DNA of 64,000 nucleotides, from NCBI RefSeq assembly GCF_011022235.1, contig NZ_JAAIYP010000034.1, forward strand, positions 248,001 through 312,000, in the 5' to 3' direction. This DNA is from Magnetospirillum aberrantis SpK (lineage in GTDB: Bacteria; Pseudomonadota; Alphaproteobacteria; Rhodospirillales; Magnetospirillaceae). A program made the translations under genes and the position numbers. Shown one piece after another: positions 1 to 7,886 of the stretch (the first letter of the stretch is position 1; the number at the start of each line of letters is the position of its first letter). The notes under the pieces were generated by a model. It worked only from the letters and a program-made list of their open reading frames with translations. It was not told the origin of the DNA and did not search any database.

Positions 1-2
1 GC

Positions 3-806
3 GCCGAACGCATCGAACAGGTGCTGGCCGGCCATGACGGCTGGACCGTGGCGGAAACGGCCGCGCTGCAACTGGACGAGACATCCCTGCCGGCGTTGAC
101 GCTGAAGGAAGAACTGGTCTCGGCCCCGCTTTCCGATCCCCTGGCGCAACAGGCGGCCCGGCTGATCGCCGATTGGGACGGCCGGATGGATCGCAGCCGC
201 GCCGAACCGTTGATTTTCGCGGCGTGGCTGGATCAATTGTGGCGTGATTTGCTGGCGGACGAACTTGGCGACGATTTCGCCGCCTATGGCCGCCCAAAGG
301 CCGATGTGGTGAACAACATCCTGAACCGCAACCGCCATTGGTGCGATGACGTTTCCACCACCGAGGCCGAAACGTGCGAAACCGTCGCCGGACGCGCGTT
401 GGAACGCGCCGTGCGGACCCTGGCCGAACGTCACGGCGGCAACATGATGACCTGGCGATGGGGCGACGACCACCTGGCCCGGTTCGACAATGCCGTCATG
501 GGGCGCCTGCCGCTGGTGGGAGACGGCATGAACCTCGCCATCGCCACTGGCGGCGACGACTTCACCGTCAATCGCGGCAGCTACCTGCCCGGCAGTTTCC
601 GCCATGTCCACGGTCCCGGCCTGCGGGCCGTCTTCGATCTGTCGGATTTGAACAACAGCCGCTTCGTCATCGCCACCGGGCAATCGGGCAACGCCTTGTC
701 GCGCCATTACGACGACATGATGGCGGCGTGGCGCGACAATCTTGGCCGCACGCTGGAACGTCGCACCATCGGCGGAGCCGTGCTGCGGCTTGAACCGGGA
801 TACTGA
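3..806 (+). CDS. Penicillin acylase family hydrolase, C-terminal part (5'-truncated by window edge)
   Basis: The reading frame is open from the left edge, so only the last 267 residues are seen. The C-terminal stretch with GLRAVFDLSDLNNSRFVIAT, then GQSGN, HYDDM and W-RDN, is the typical end of the beta chain of penicillin/cephalosporin acylase-type Ntn hydrolases, which are usually periplasmic and cleave amides such as acyl-homoserine lactones or beta-lactam side chains. The catalytic N-terminal Ser of the beta chain and any signal peptide lie outside the window, so substrate and activity cannot be judged. A GTG at 21 is an in-frame internal codon, not the start. The gene converges with the Mth938-like gene, 3 bases away. 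Confidence 0.8.
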   Translation, partial: AERIEQVLAGHDGWTVAETAALQLDETSLPALTLKEELVSAPLSDPLAQQAARLIADWDGRMDRSRAEPLIFAAWLDQLWRDLLADELGDDFAAYGRPKADVVNNILNRNRHWCDDVSTTEAETCETVAGRALERAVRTLAERHGGNMMTWRWGDDHLARFDNAVMGRLPLVGDGMNLAIATGGDDFTVNRGSYLPGSFRHVHGPGLRAVFDLSDLNNSRFVIATGQSGNALSRHYDDMMAAWRDNLGRTLERRTIGGAVLRLEPGY

Positions 807-809
807 TTC

Positions 810-1187
810 TTAAACCGCGATCAGCGCGGCGGCGACGTCACGCCCTTCGGTCAGCAGCACGTTGTAAGTCCGACAGGCCGCGCCGGTATCCATGGGTTCG
901 ACCACGATACCGGCCGAGCGCAGAGCGGCCCGCACCTCGCGCGGGACCGGCTGCATACCTTTTCCGCACCCCAACAGCAACACCGCCGGACGAGGCTGAG
1001 CCTCCAGGATCGGCGCAAGGGATTCGACGCTGAGAGCAGCCATGTCCCCGACTTCCCACGCCAGCGTGGCGGATGGCAGCACCAGGACGGACCCCTCGTA
1101 CCGGATAGCGGTGATGGTGAAGCCGCCATCCCCATAGCCATGGATGAGCTGACGGTCGGCGGCGACGACAGGAGTGATATCCATCAT
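810..1187 (-). CDS. Mth938/NDUFAF3-like domain protein (DUF498)
   Basis: A 125-residue protein of the Mth938 domain family. The family spans archaea, alphaproteobacteria and the mitochondrial complex I assembly factor NDUFAF3; its biochemical role in bacteria is unknown. Supporting features are the N-terminal MMDITPVV-type start, GYGDGGFTI, and the central LLLGCGKGMQPVP loop followed by an amphipathic helix. I chose the ATG at 1187 because GAGG sits just upstream; a longer form from 1217 would add ten residues through a G/C hairpin. In many alphaproteobacteria this gene follows secF, as here (52 bases downstream of secF, same strand), which suggests cotranscription with the Sec block, although no mechanistic link is shown. 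Confidence 0.78.
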   Translation of the reverse strand: MMDITPVVAADRQLIHGYGDGGFTITAIRYEGSVLVLPSATLAWEVGDMAALSVESLAPILEAQPRPAVLLLGCGKGMQPVPREVRAALRSAGIVVEPMDTGAACRTYNVLLTEGRDVAAALIAV

Positions 1188-1198
1188 GGCCTCAAGAT

Positions 1199-1215
1199 GG
1201 GGGGAAACTCCCCCC
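1199..1215 (-). other. Six-G/six-C hairpin between secF and the Mth938-like gene
   Basis: GGGGGG, a five-base loop AAACT, then CCCCCC forms a perfect six-pair all-GC hairpin 25 bases after the secF stop and 12 bases before the chosen Mth938 start. There is no T-run on either strand, so it is not a classical terminator. It may set relative expression or protect the mRNA end; this is inference. Confidence 0.5.
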
Positions 1216-1239
1216 ACGGCAAGAGATCGGAACTAAAAG

Positions 1240-2181
1240 TCAGGGAGCGGCCGGTTCGGCCCCTTCCTCGCCCTCCTTGTCAGCGCCGGACCGCAGATCG
1301 AAATACAGCAGCACCGGAATGGCGACATAGATGGACGAGAACGTGCCGATGACCAAACCCCACAGCATGGCGATGGAGAATCCGCGAAGCACTTCGCCCC
1401 CCAGGACCAACAGGGCGACCACGGTCACCATCACGGTCGCCACCGTCAGAATGGTTCGTGCCAGCGTCTCGTTGACCGACAGGTTGAGCAGGTCATAGAC
1501 CGACATGGTCTTGTATTTGCGCAAGTTTTCGCGCACGCGGTCATATTCCACCACCGTATCGTTGATGGAATAGCCGGCGATGGTCAGAATCGCCGCTACG
1601 GTGGTCAGGTTGAATTCGAGCCCGGTGACGGAAAACAGCCCGAAGGTCAGGATGACGTCGTGGAAGGTGGCGGCCAGGGCGCCGACGCCGAACTGCCACT
1701 CGAAGCGGAACCACACATAGGCGGCGATGGCCAGAACCGCCAGGCCGACAGCCAAGGCTCCGTCCACCTTGAGTTCGTCGCCGACCTTGGGACCGACGAT
1801 TTCCACCCGGCGATATTCGTACCCGGCGCCCAAAGCTTCCTTGACGCGGGTCAGCGCCACCATCTGCGCCTTCTCGTCGCCTTCCTGACGCTGGATGCGG
1901 ATCATCACGTCACGGCCGGTGTCGCCGAATTCCTGCAACGACACCTCGCCCAGGTTCAAGGTGTCGAGCACATTGCGCATGTGGCCGACATCGGCCTTTT
2001 CCGCCGTCTGGGTCTCGATCAACAGGCCGCCTGCGAAGTCGATGCCGAAGTTGAACCCCTTGAGCCCCATCGAGGCGAAGGAGCCCAGGATCAACAGGAC
2101 GGTGAGCGTCAACCCAAAGACGCGCAGGCGCAGAAAGTCGAATTTAGGAGTGTTGCCGATCAGGCGGGAATAGAACGTCAT
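1240..2181 (-). CDS. secF: Protein translocase subunit SecF
   Basis: SecF, 313 residues, the smaller half of the SecDF membrane complex that uses the proton gradient to help SecYEG complete protein export. Visible features: a first transmembrane helix after RLRVFGLTLTVLLILG, the FGIDFAGG motif right after it, a periplasmic domain, then a five-helix C-terminal block with the SINDTVVEYDRVREN motif conserved in SecF and related RND proteins. The ATG at 2181 (MTFYSRL) follows AGGAAGG at good spacing; an upstream in-frame ATG at 2235 would run into the secD end and is less likely. It lies 14 bases downstream of secD in the secD-secF order usual for alphaproteobacteria. Confidence 0.96.
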   Translation of the reverse strand: MTFYSRLIGNTPKFDFLRLRVFGLTLTVLLILGSFASMGLKGFNFGIDFAGGLLIETQTAEKADVGHMRNVLDTLNLGEVSLQEFGDTGRDVMIRIQRQEGDEKAQMVALTRVKEALGAGYEYRRVEIVGPKVGDELKVDGALAVGLAVLAIAAYVWFRFEWQFGVGALAATFHDVILTFGLFSVTGLEFNLTTVAAILTIAGYSINDTVVEYDRVRENLRKYKTMSVYDLLNLSVNETLARTILTVATVMVTVVALLVLGGEVLRGFSIAMLWGLVIGTFSSIYVAIPVLLYFDLRSGADKEGEEGAEPAAP

Positions 2182-2195
2182 GGATCGAACCTTCC

Positions 2196-3764
2196 TCAGA
2201 GCGGCAAAGTCTTGGGGCGACGCACGGAAACCCACAACGCCACCATCAGGCGCGTCACCGTGATGGCCGTGAACATGGACGTCAGCAGACCGAGCGTCAG
2301 CGTCACCGCGAAACCCTTGATCGGGCCAGTGCCGAAGCTGAACAGCAGGGCAGCGGCGGCCAGGGTCGTCAGGTTGGCGTCAAGGATGGTACCGAAGGCG
2401 CGCTCGAACCCGGCCTGGATGGCACTCAGCAACGAGCGGCCGTTGCGGCTTTCCTCGCGGATGCGTTCGTAGATCAGGACGTTGGCGTCCACCGCCATGC
2501 CCATGGTCAGCACGATACCGGCGATACCCGGAAGGGTCAGCGTCGCGCCCAAGGCGCTCAGCAACGCCAACAGGATCACCAGATTGAGGACCAGCGCCAC
2601 ATCGGCCAACAGTCCCAGGATGCCGTAGATCAAGGCCATGAACACCACGACGGCGACCAGGCCAACCACACTGGCGATGGCACCGGCCCGGATGGAATCG
2701 GCACCCAGGTCGGGACCGACGGTGCGTTCCTCGAGCACGCCGAGCGGCGCCGGCAAGGCGCCGGCACGCAACAGCATGGACAGGTCCTTGGCCTGCTGCA
2801 CGTTGAAGCCGCCGGAAATGACGCCCGAACCGCCCAGAATGGGTTCGTTGACGCGCGGCGCGGAAATCACCTTGCCGTCCAACACGATGGCCAGGGCCTT
2901 GCCCACGTTTTCCTTGGTGGTGTCGCCGAACTTCTTGCCGCCGGCGGCCGAGAACTTGAAGGACACCACAGGGTGGCCATCCTGGAAAGTGGCTTGGGCG
3001 TCGGTCAACAGGTCACCGCCCACTTCCACGCGCTTCTTGACCACATAGGAAGTGGGAAGGCCGCGTTCGTTCTCGGCGGACGGCAGCAACATCGATCCCG
3101 GTGGCAGACGACCGGCGCGGGCGTCGTCGGGGGTGGCGGTGTCGTCCACCATATGAAAGGTCAGCTTGGCGGTCTTGCCCAGCAATTCCTTGATGCGGTC
3201 GGGGTCCTTGACGCCGGGAAGCTGAACCACGATGCGTTCGGCACCCTGACGCTGGATCGACGGCTCGCGGGTGCCCATCTCGTCGATACGGCGGCGCACG
3301 ATCTCGATGGACTGGTCCACCGCTTGGTTGATGCGCGAACGCAGGGCGTTCTCGTCATAATACCAGGTCACGGTGCCGTCTTCGGTCATGTCGAAGGCCG
3401 CGGTGCTGTCCAGCTTGCGCAACTCGGGACGGATTTTTTCGCGGTCACCGGCTTCGAGGATGCGGACCTTGACCGTGTCCTTGCCGGAAAGGCCCAACTC
3501 GGCGTACTTCACCCGCTCCTTGCGCAAGGTGGCGCGCACCGTTTCCACCAAGGAATTCAAATGTTCCCGGACGACGTAAGAGGTATCCACCTCAAGCATC
3601 AGGTAGGAACCACCTTGAAGGTCCAGCCCCAGGCTGACCGGTTGCCACCAGGACGGCATCTGGTCGGTGGTTTCGCGCGGCAGCAGGTTGGGGGCCGACC
3701 AAATGAAGCCGGCCAAACTGACCACAACCGCCAGGATGATCTTCCATTTTGGGAAATGGGCCAT
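2196..3764 (-). CDS. secD: Protein translocase subunit SecD
   Basis: SecD, 522 residues, partner of SecF in the proton-driven secretion motor. The first helix (KIILAVVVSLAGFIW) is followed by SLGLDLQGGSYLMLEVD, the hallmark SecD segment. A large periplasmic region includes RRRIDEMGTREPSIQRQG and the LTDAQATFQDG-type P1 head. The C-terminal part has five membrane helices with AVDANVLIYERIREE, the region holding conserved charged residues for proton coupling. Start is the ATG at 3764 (MAHFPKWK). Length is within the usual range for alphaproteobacterial SecD. It lies between yajC and secF on the same strand, but 99 bases separate it from yajC and that gap contains strong hairpins. Confidence 0.97.
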   Translation of the reverse strand: MAHFPKWKIILAVVVSLAGFIWSAPNLLPRETTDQMPSWWQPVSLGLDLQGGSYLMLEVDTSYVVREHLNSLVETVRATLRKERVKYAELGLSGKDTVKVRILEAGDREKIRPELRKLDSTAAFDMTEDGTVTWYYDENALRSRINQAVDQSIEIVRRRIDEMGTREPSIQRQGAERIVVQLPGVKDPDRIKELLGKTAKLTFHMVDDTATPDDARAGRLPPGSMLLPSAENERGLPTSYVVKKRVEVGGDLLTDAQATFQDGHPVVSFKFSAAGGKKFGDTTKENVGKALAIVLDGKVISAPRVNEPILGGSGVISGGFNVQQAKDLSMLLRAGALPAPLGVLEERTVGPDLGADSIRAGAIASVVGLVAVVVFMALIYGILGLLADVALVLNLVILLALLSALGATLTLPGIAGIVLTMGMAVDANVLIYERIREESRNGRSLLSAIQAGFERAFGTILDANLTTLAAAALLFSFGTGPIKGFAVTLTLGLLTSMFTAITVTRLMVALWVSVRRPKTLPL

Positions 3765-3789
3765 GTCCGTCCCGTCGTCAGGGAAAAGG

Positions 3790-3843
3790 AAAAAAGGCGC
3801 CGAAACGCCGTCTCCCGCCCCCGCCGCCCGGCGGCGGAGGCGG
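3790..3843 (-). terminator. Tandem hairpins plus T-run between yajC and secD (candidate attenuator)
   Basis: On the minus strand a near-perfect 14-base inverted repeat (3815-3828 with 3830-3843, one G-U wobble, minimal loop) is followed by a weaker GGCG/CGCC hairpin (3796-3809) and a run of six T (3790-3795). This is terminator-like and lies inside what is normally one operon, so partial termination between yajC and secD is plausible. Confidence 0.5.
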
Positions 3844-3863
3844 AATAAACAATGCGCGGGGGC

Positions 3864-4220
3864 TTACTTGCCTTCGACCTTGTCGGCCTCGGCCGCCACC
3901 GGCTCGGTCTTGGACACGATGTCCTGAATGGTGGCGCGCAGCACGCGAACACGAACGCCCTCGGCGATCTCGACCACCACTTCCTTGTCGTCAACCACCT
4001 TGTTGACGGTGCCGAGAATGCCGCCCGAGGTCACGACGCGGTCGCCGCGACGCAGTTGGCCCAGCATTTCCTTGTGCTGCTTCATCCGCTTTTGCTGCGG
4101 ACGGATCATCAGGAAATAGAACACCACGAAAATCAGAATGAGCGGCAGGAAAGCCTCGATCCCCCCGGCGATGCCACCGGTTTGACCAGCGGCCTGAGCG
4201 AAGGCGGGTGACACGAACAT
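3864..4220 (-). CDS. yajC: Preprotein translocase subunit YajC
   Basis: YajC, 118 residues, a small single-span inner-membrane protein that copurifies with SecDF. The N-terminus MFVSPAFAQA is followed by a Gly-rich spacer, one helix (FLPLILIFVVFYFLMI, about residues 24-40), and the family signature RPQQKRMKQHKEML, then GDRVVTSGGILGTV. The ATG at 4220 has AGGAGA upstream; an in-frame ATG at 4289 would add 23 residues with no family similarity. The C-terminal tail is acidic and Ala-rich. It is the first gene of the yajC-secD-secF run and diverges from the DUF815 ATPase, so the promoter should be in 4221-4391. Confidence 0.95.
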   Translation of the reverse strand: MFVSPAFAQAAGQTGGIAGGIEAFLPLILIFVVFYFLMIRPQQKRMKQHKEMLGQLRRGDRVVTSGGILGTVNKVVDDKEVVVEIAEGVRVRVLRATIQDIVSKTEPVAAEADKVEGK

Positions 4221-4391
4221 GGAGGGTCTCCTTGGCATGGTAGGCTTGGGAAAGTCTGCGGAATATAGCGGCAAGCTTGAGGGATGCAAACCTTAACTCC
4301 CCAGAAAATCTCCATATCAAGTCCTCTTGCGATGCGGCGCCCGTGTCCCTAACCTTTCCCCGGTCTGTTCCCGCCACCGTTTGGAAGCACA

Positions 4392-5246
4392 ATGACCACG
4401 GACGCCATCGCCCTGCTCTCCCGCATCGCCGACGCACTCGACCGACTGGCGCCGCCGCCGCCGCCGGCGACCGACCTGTCGGCCGCCGACGCCTTCATCT
4501 GGCACGCCGATCCAGACGAGCTTGAGCCAGTACACAGCGTCAACCGGGTAGACCTGGACCTGCTTAAAGGGATCGAGCGTCAGCGTGCGCAATTGCTGGA
4601 CAACACCCGGCGCTTCGCCGACGGTTTGCCGGCCAACAACGCGCTGCTGTGGGGAGCGCGCGGCACCGGCAAAAGCTCGCTGGTCAAGGCGGTGCACGCG
4701 GTGCTGAACGCTGAAAGCCCCCATAGCCTGGCCCTGGTGGAAATCCACCGCGAGGACATCCCGTCCCTGCCCCGGCTGCTGCGCATCCTCAAGGATTCCG
4801 GGCGTCGCTGTCTGCTGTTCTGCGACGATTTGTCGTTCGAAGGCACGGACGAGGCCTACAAGTCGTTGAAAGCCGTGCTGGAAGGCGGCATCGAGGGGCG
4901 GCCGGGCAACGTGGTGTTCTATGCCACCTCCAACCGCCGGCACCTGCTGTCGCGCGACATGATCGAGAACGAACGCTCGACCGCCATCAACCCGCACGAG
5001 GCCGTCGAAGAAAAGGTGTCGCTGTCCGACCGTTTCGGCCTGTGGCTGGGTTTCCACCATGTGGCCCAGGACACCTATTTCGACATCGTCGAGGGATACG
5101 TCAGCCGCTACGGCCTGCCGATCGACGTCGAGACCCTGCGGGCCGAGGCCAATGAATGGGCGATGACCCGCGGGTCACGCTCCGGCCGCGTGGCGTGGCA
5201 ATTCATCCAGGATCTGGCCGGCCGCCTGGGTAAGGCCCTGGTTTAA
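4392..5246 (+). CDS. DUF815 family AAA-type ATPase
   Basis: A 284-residue P-loop ATPase of the DUF815 family, widespread in proteobacteria without a settled function. Walker A is GARGTGKS at residues 88-95 and Walker B is LLFCDDLSF with Asp145-Asp146. Further family blocks are VVFYATSNRRHL (sensor 1 region) and EKVSLSDRFGLWLGF. The first 30 residues include a Pro run (RLAPPPPPA). The protein has no membrane segment. The gene sits by itself on the plus strand between yajC and a convergent DUF2461 gene, overlapping the latter's end by 4 bases. Linkage of DUF815, yajC and an M23/LysM lipoprotein is common in alphaproteobacteria, hinting at an envelope-related role, but this is inference. Confidence 0.88.
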   Translation: MTTDAIALLSRIADALDRLAPPPPPATDLSAADAFIWHADPDELEPVHSVNRVDLDLLKGIERQRAQLLDNTRRFADGLPANNALLWGARGTGKSSLVKAVHAVLNAESPHSLALVEIHREDIPSLPRLLRILKDSGRRCLLFCDDLSFEGTDEAYKSLKAVLEGGIEGRPGNVVFYATSNRRHLLSRDMIENERSTAINPHEAVEEKVSLSDRFGLWLGFHHVAQDTYFDIVEGYVSRYGLPIDVETLRAEANEWAMTRGSRSGRVAWQFIQDLAGRLGKALV

Positions 5247-5902
5247 CGCAACAAGGCATAGAACGGCGCCAACGCCACCCATCGCGTCCGTAATTCGTCG
5301 ATCAGCCCGGAATTGAACAGCACCGGCTCCAGGGGACGGTTGGCAACCAGGAAGGGCGACTTGCGCGACAGCCATTCGACCAGAACGGGTTCCAAGCCAT
5401 CCGGCAGTTTGGGCCGGGCGTAAAGCTCGCCTTCGACGTGGAAACCGGCGTCATGGGCCTGTTCCAAAGCGTCCCGGTAACGGCCGGGACGCGCCAGGAT
5501 GACCGAACGCATGGCCTTGTTTGCGGCTGGCGGCAAGGCATAGCATCCCATGCCGTGGCGCCAGCCATTGGGGCCGATCTCCAGGAAATAAGCGGGATGT
5601 TCCTGCCACCCTTCGCCATGGCGTTTGAAACAAAGCCATTGGGTGATGCGATAAGGGGACTTGTCGCGCGAAAACCGGACGTCGCGATTGATGCGTGACA
5701 CCGCCGCCCCTTGCGGGTTGACGTCGAAGGCCGGATCGATCTCCAGCATCGCCGGAGCCAGGGCGGCGACCAGCGCACGCAATGGATCACGCACGGCCGC
5801 CACGTATTCGTCCCGGTGCGCCTGGAACCAGGCACGCTCGTTGTTTGCCGCCAGTTCCGCCAGGAACCGGGGCAGTTGCGCAGGCAGACCGTCAAAGTTC
5901 AT
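5243..5902 (-). CDS. DUF2461 family protein
   Basis: A 219-residue DUF2461 protein (TIGR02453-type), a soluble family of unknown function found in bacteria and fungi. Recognisable blocks are FLAELAANNERAWFQAHR near the start, then RINRDVRFSRDKSPYRI, AYFLEIGPNGW and GMGCYALP. The ATG at 5902 (MNFDGLP) has a GAGGGGG ribosome-binding site; upstream in-frame residues to 5962 do not look like family sequence. Its 3' end overlaps the convergent DUF815 gene by 4 bases, so the two cannot both be extended. It may share a transcript with the small membrane ORF and the M23 lipoprotein upstream. Confidence 0.85.
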   Translation of the reverse strand: MNFDGLPAQLPRFLAELAANNERAWFQAHRDEYVAAVRDPLRALVAALAPAMLEIDPAFDVNPQGAAVSRINRDVRFSRDKSPYRITQWLCFKRHGEGWQEHPAYFLEIGPNGWRHGMGCYALPPAANKAMRSVILARPGRYRDALEQAHDAGFHVEGELYARPKLPDGLEPVLVEWLSRKSPFLVANRPLEPVLFNSGLIDELRTRWVALAPFYALLR

Positions 5903-5962
5903 CCTTGCCCCCTCTGGATGCCGACCAGAGTGGCGGATGGCCTCCCCTTTGGGCAAGACCAT

Positions 5963-6088
5963 TCAGCGCCGGGCCAACCAGTGCGCCAGCCACAGCGTCA
6001 GCGCCAGCAGGACGATTCCGCCGACAATGATGCCGCCGCCGGCCATCAGCGCCTGGAAAGGGGTAAGGGTGGGAGCCGTTTCGAACAT
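5963..6088 (-). CDS. Small single-span membrane protein, 41 residues
   Basis: A short frame starting MFETAPTLTPFQALMAGGG, then a hydrophobic helix IIVGGIVLLALTLWLAHWL and a final Ala-Arg-Arg. This is a standard topology for a small inner-membrane protein: short soluble N-terminus, one helix, positive C-terminus. It fits between the M23 lipoprotein (34 bases upstream) and the DUF2461 gene on the same strand. No family is recognised. The ribosome-binding site is only a weak G-rich stretch, so expression is uncertain. An overlapping 68-residue frame at 5892-6098 is Arg/Gly-rich and looks like a shadow. Confidence 0.5.
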   Translation of the reverse strand: MFETAPTLTPFQALMAGGGIIVGGIVLLALTLWLAHWLARR

Positions 6089-6122
6089 GCCCCACCATCC
6101 CCCGGCGGCGGCAACGTGGTCC

Positions 6123-7223
6123 TTAGCCTTGGTCAAGTCCGGTTGACGACAGCAAGCGGCTTACCATGTCGGCCTTGATGTAGTCGAACGGGTTGACCGC
6201 CTGGGTTCCGCGACGCAGTTCGAAATGCAGTTGCGGCTGGGTGACATTGCCGGACGCCCCGACCGTGGCGATCTGTTGGCCGCGCCGCACTTGGTCCCCT
6301 TTACCCACCAGCAGATGGTCGTTGTGGGCGTAGGCGGTCATCCAGCCGTCGGCATGCTTGATCAGCAACAGGTTGCCGAACCCCTTGAGCTCGTTGCCCA
6401 CATAGGCGACCACGCCGTTTTCGGCGGCCAGAACCGGCGTCCCGCGTGGGGCCGCGATGTTGACCCCATCGTTGTGCTGTCCTTTGGCCATGGGGCCGAA
6501 TTCAGCCAGCATCTCGCCCCGTACCGGCCACACGAAACCCTTGCCGGCCATGGGCGGCGGCGGCGGTGGCGGCAGAGAGGCCTGCTGCGACGTCCGGGTT
6601 TGCGTCCCGGATGGCGTGGAGGGGCCCGATGGCGGGGGCGCACTTTGCGCGTTTTTCCCCGAGGAACCGCTGTCGGGAAGACGGCTCATGATCGTGGTGG
6701 AACCGCGCGACGGGGCATGCGAACCGCTGGCATTGGGCGAGGCGATGACCAAGGTGCCGCCGTTGGAATCGCGGCCGGCCACCGCCCCGCCATTATAGGC
6801 GCCGGGAACCCGCAGAGTTTCGCCCACATAGATGGTGTAAGGCGGGGTTTTGCCGTTGGTCCGGGCCAAGGTCTGGAAGTCCACCCCCAAACGACGGGCC
6901 AGCACCAGCAAGGTGTCGCCGCGCCGCACCACGTATTCGCCGCTGCCTCCGGGAACGCGCAACGCCTGCCCCGGATAGATGACATAGGGCGCGCGGATGC
7001 GGTTCGCCTCGATCAACTCGCGGACCGAAACGTTGCAGCGCCGGGCGATGGAATAGACGGTGTCGCCGGAATAGACGGTGACGGAGCCGGCACACCCGGC
7101 GGGCGGACGCCCCCGAACCACCGGGGAACCGCCGCGCATGTTGGGATCACAGGCGGTCACCACAAGCGGCACCAGCGCGACCAGCGTCAACCGCCGGACA
7201 ATATGGGGTAGGAACGCGCTCAT
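6123..7223 (-). CDS. LysM/M23 peptidase-domain lipoprotein (NlpD/EnvC-like)
   Basis: A 366-residue envelope protein. The N-terminus MSAFLPHIVRRLTLVALVPL ending in VVTAC is a lipoprotein signal with lipobox VTAC. Two LysM domains follow (VYSGDTVYSIARRCNVSVRE and YVVRRGDTLLVLARRLGVDF, each ending in YPGQALRVPG or YVGETLRVPG), then a low-complexity Ser/Pro linker and a C-terminal M23 (LytM) domain with GQHNDGVNI and LHFELRRG. NlpD-like proteins activate amidases for septal peptidoglycan splitting, and many lack intact zinc ligands. Here the H-x(3)-D of active M23 enzymes appears as HNDGVN, and the second motif is QPQLHFELR, with His. Activity is therefore undecided. In many relatives this gene directly follows surE-pcm; here a regulatory/transport block lies between. 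Confidence 0.9.
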   Translation of the reverse strand: MSAFLPHIVRRLTLVALVPLVVTACDPNMRGGSPVVRGRPPAGCAGSVTVYSGDTVYSIARRCNVSVRELIEANRIRAPYVIYPGQALRVPGGSGEYVVRRGDTLLVLARRLGVDFQTLARTNGKTPPYTIYVGETLRVPGAYNGGAVAGRDSNGGTLVIASPNASGSHAPSRGSTTIMSRLPDSGSSGKNAQSAPPPSGPSTPSGTQTRTSQQASLPPPPPPPMAGKGFVWPVRGEMLAEFGPMAKGQHNDGVNIAAPRGTPVLAAENGVVAYVGNELKGFGNLLLIKHADGWMTAYAHNDHLLVGKGDQVRRGQQIATVGASGNVTQPQLHFELRRGTQAVNPFDYIKADMVSRLLSSTGLDQG

Positions 7224-7271
7224 GCGGCGCACTATACAGGCCGATCCCCGCCACCGGCAATGGCCCATGGC

Positions 7272-7886
7272 TCAGGCACCGTCCAGTTTCATCTTCATGC
7301 GCGCCAGTTCCGAAGCGGAATGCGCCCCCATCTTTTCCAACACCTTGGCCCGATGGGTTTCGACCGTCCGCACGCCGATATCCAGCCGCAAGGCGACGAC
7401 CTTGTTGGAACAGCCAAGCGCGATCAGTTCCAGAACCTCCCTTTCCCGCGGAGTCAGGCCGCCGTACAGCCGGCGCAGTTGCGCCAGTTCCGACGATTGA
7501 CGGCGGGCCTTGCCGTCACGCTCCAACGCCTCGCGGATGCGTTCGATCAGGTGATCTTCGTCAAAGGGTTTTTGCAGGAAATCCACCGCCCCCGCCCGGA
7601 ACGCCGAGACCGCAGCCGGCACGTCGCCATGACCGGTGACGACGATCACCGGAAGGGTGATGCCGCGTGCCGCCATTTCCTGTTGCAGGGTCAGGCCGTC
7701 CATCTCGGGCATGCGGATGTCGAGTACCGCGCATCCGGCATGGTCCGGGTCGATGGCCGACAGGAATTCGCGCGCCGAGGCGAAGGTGCGGACCGGCAAC
7801 CCAGCCAGTTCCATATGGACCGCCAAGGCGTCGCGAACCGCTTCGTCGTCGTCGACCACGAAAACCGTCGGGAGATCATCTCTCAT
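7272..7886 (-). CDS. FixJ/TtrR-type response regulator
   Basis: A 204-residue two-component regulator. The receiver domain (about 1-120) has the acidic pocket VVDDDEA, phospho-acceptor Asp56 in AVLDIRMPEMDG, the VVTGHGDV segment and Lys106 in FLQKPF. The C-terminal LuxR/FixJ-type HTH has LTPREREVLELIALG and NKVVALRLDIGVRTVETHRAKV. The GHGDVPAAVSAFRAGAVDF block is typical of the FixJ branch. It overlaps the sensor kinase gene by 11 bases, so the two are translationally coupled cognates. Likely targets include the divergent uspA/antiporter genes, where repeated TCCGTAA boxes occur; that is inference. Confidence 0.93.
   Translation of the reverse strand: MRDDLPTVFVVDDDEAVRDALAVHMELAGLPVRTFASAREFLSAIDPDHAGCAVLDIRMPEMDGLTLQQEMAARGITLPVIVVTGHGDVPAAVSAFRAGAVDFLQKPFDEDHLIERIREALERDGKARRQSSELAQLRRLYGGLTPREREVLELIALGCSNKVVALRLDIGVRTVETHRAKVLEKMGAHSASELARMKMKLDGA

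Noticed and set aside
1660-2472. 270-residue plus-strand frame
   Set aside because: Antisense to the secF/secD junction, whose frames carry conserved membrane motifs.
5892-6098. 68-residue minus-strand frame
   Set aside because: Overlaps the more plausible 41-residue membrane frame and is Arg/Gly-rich like shadows.
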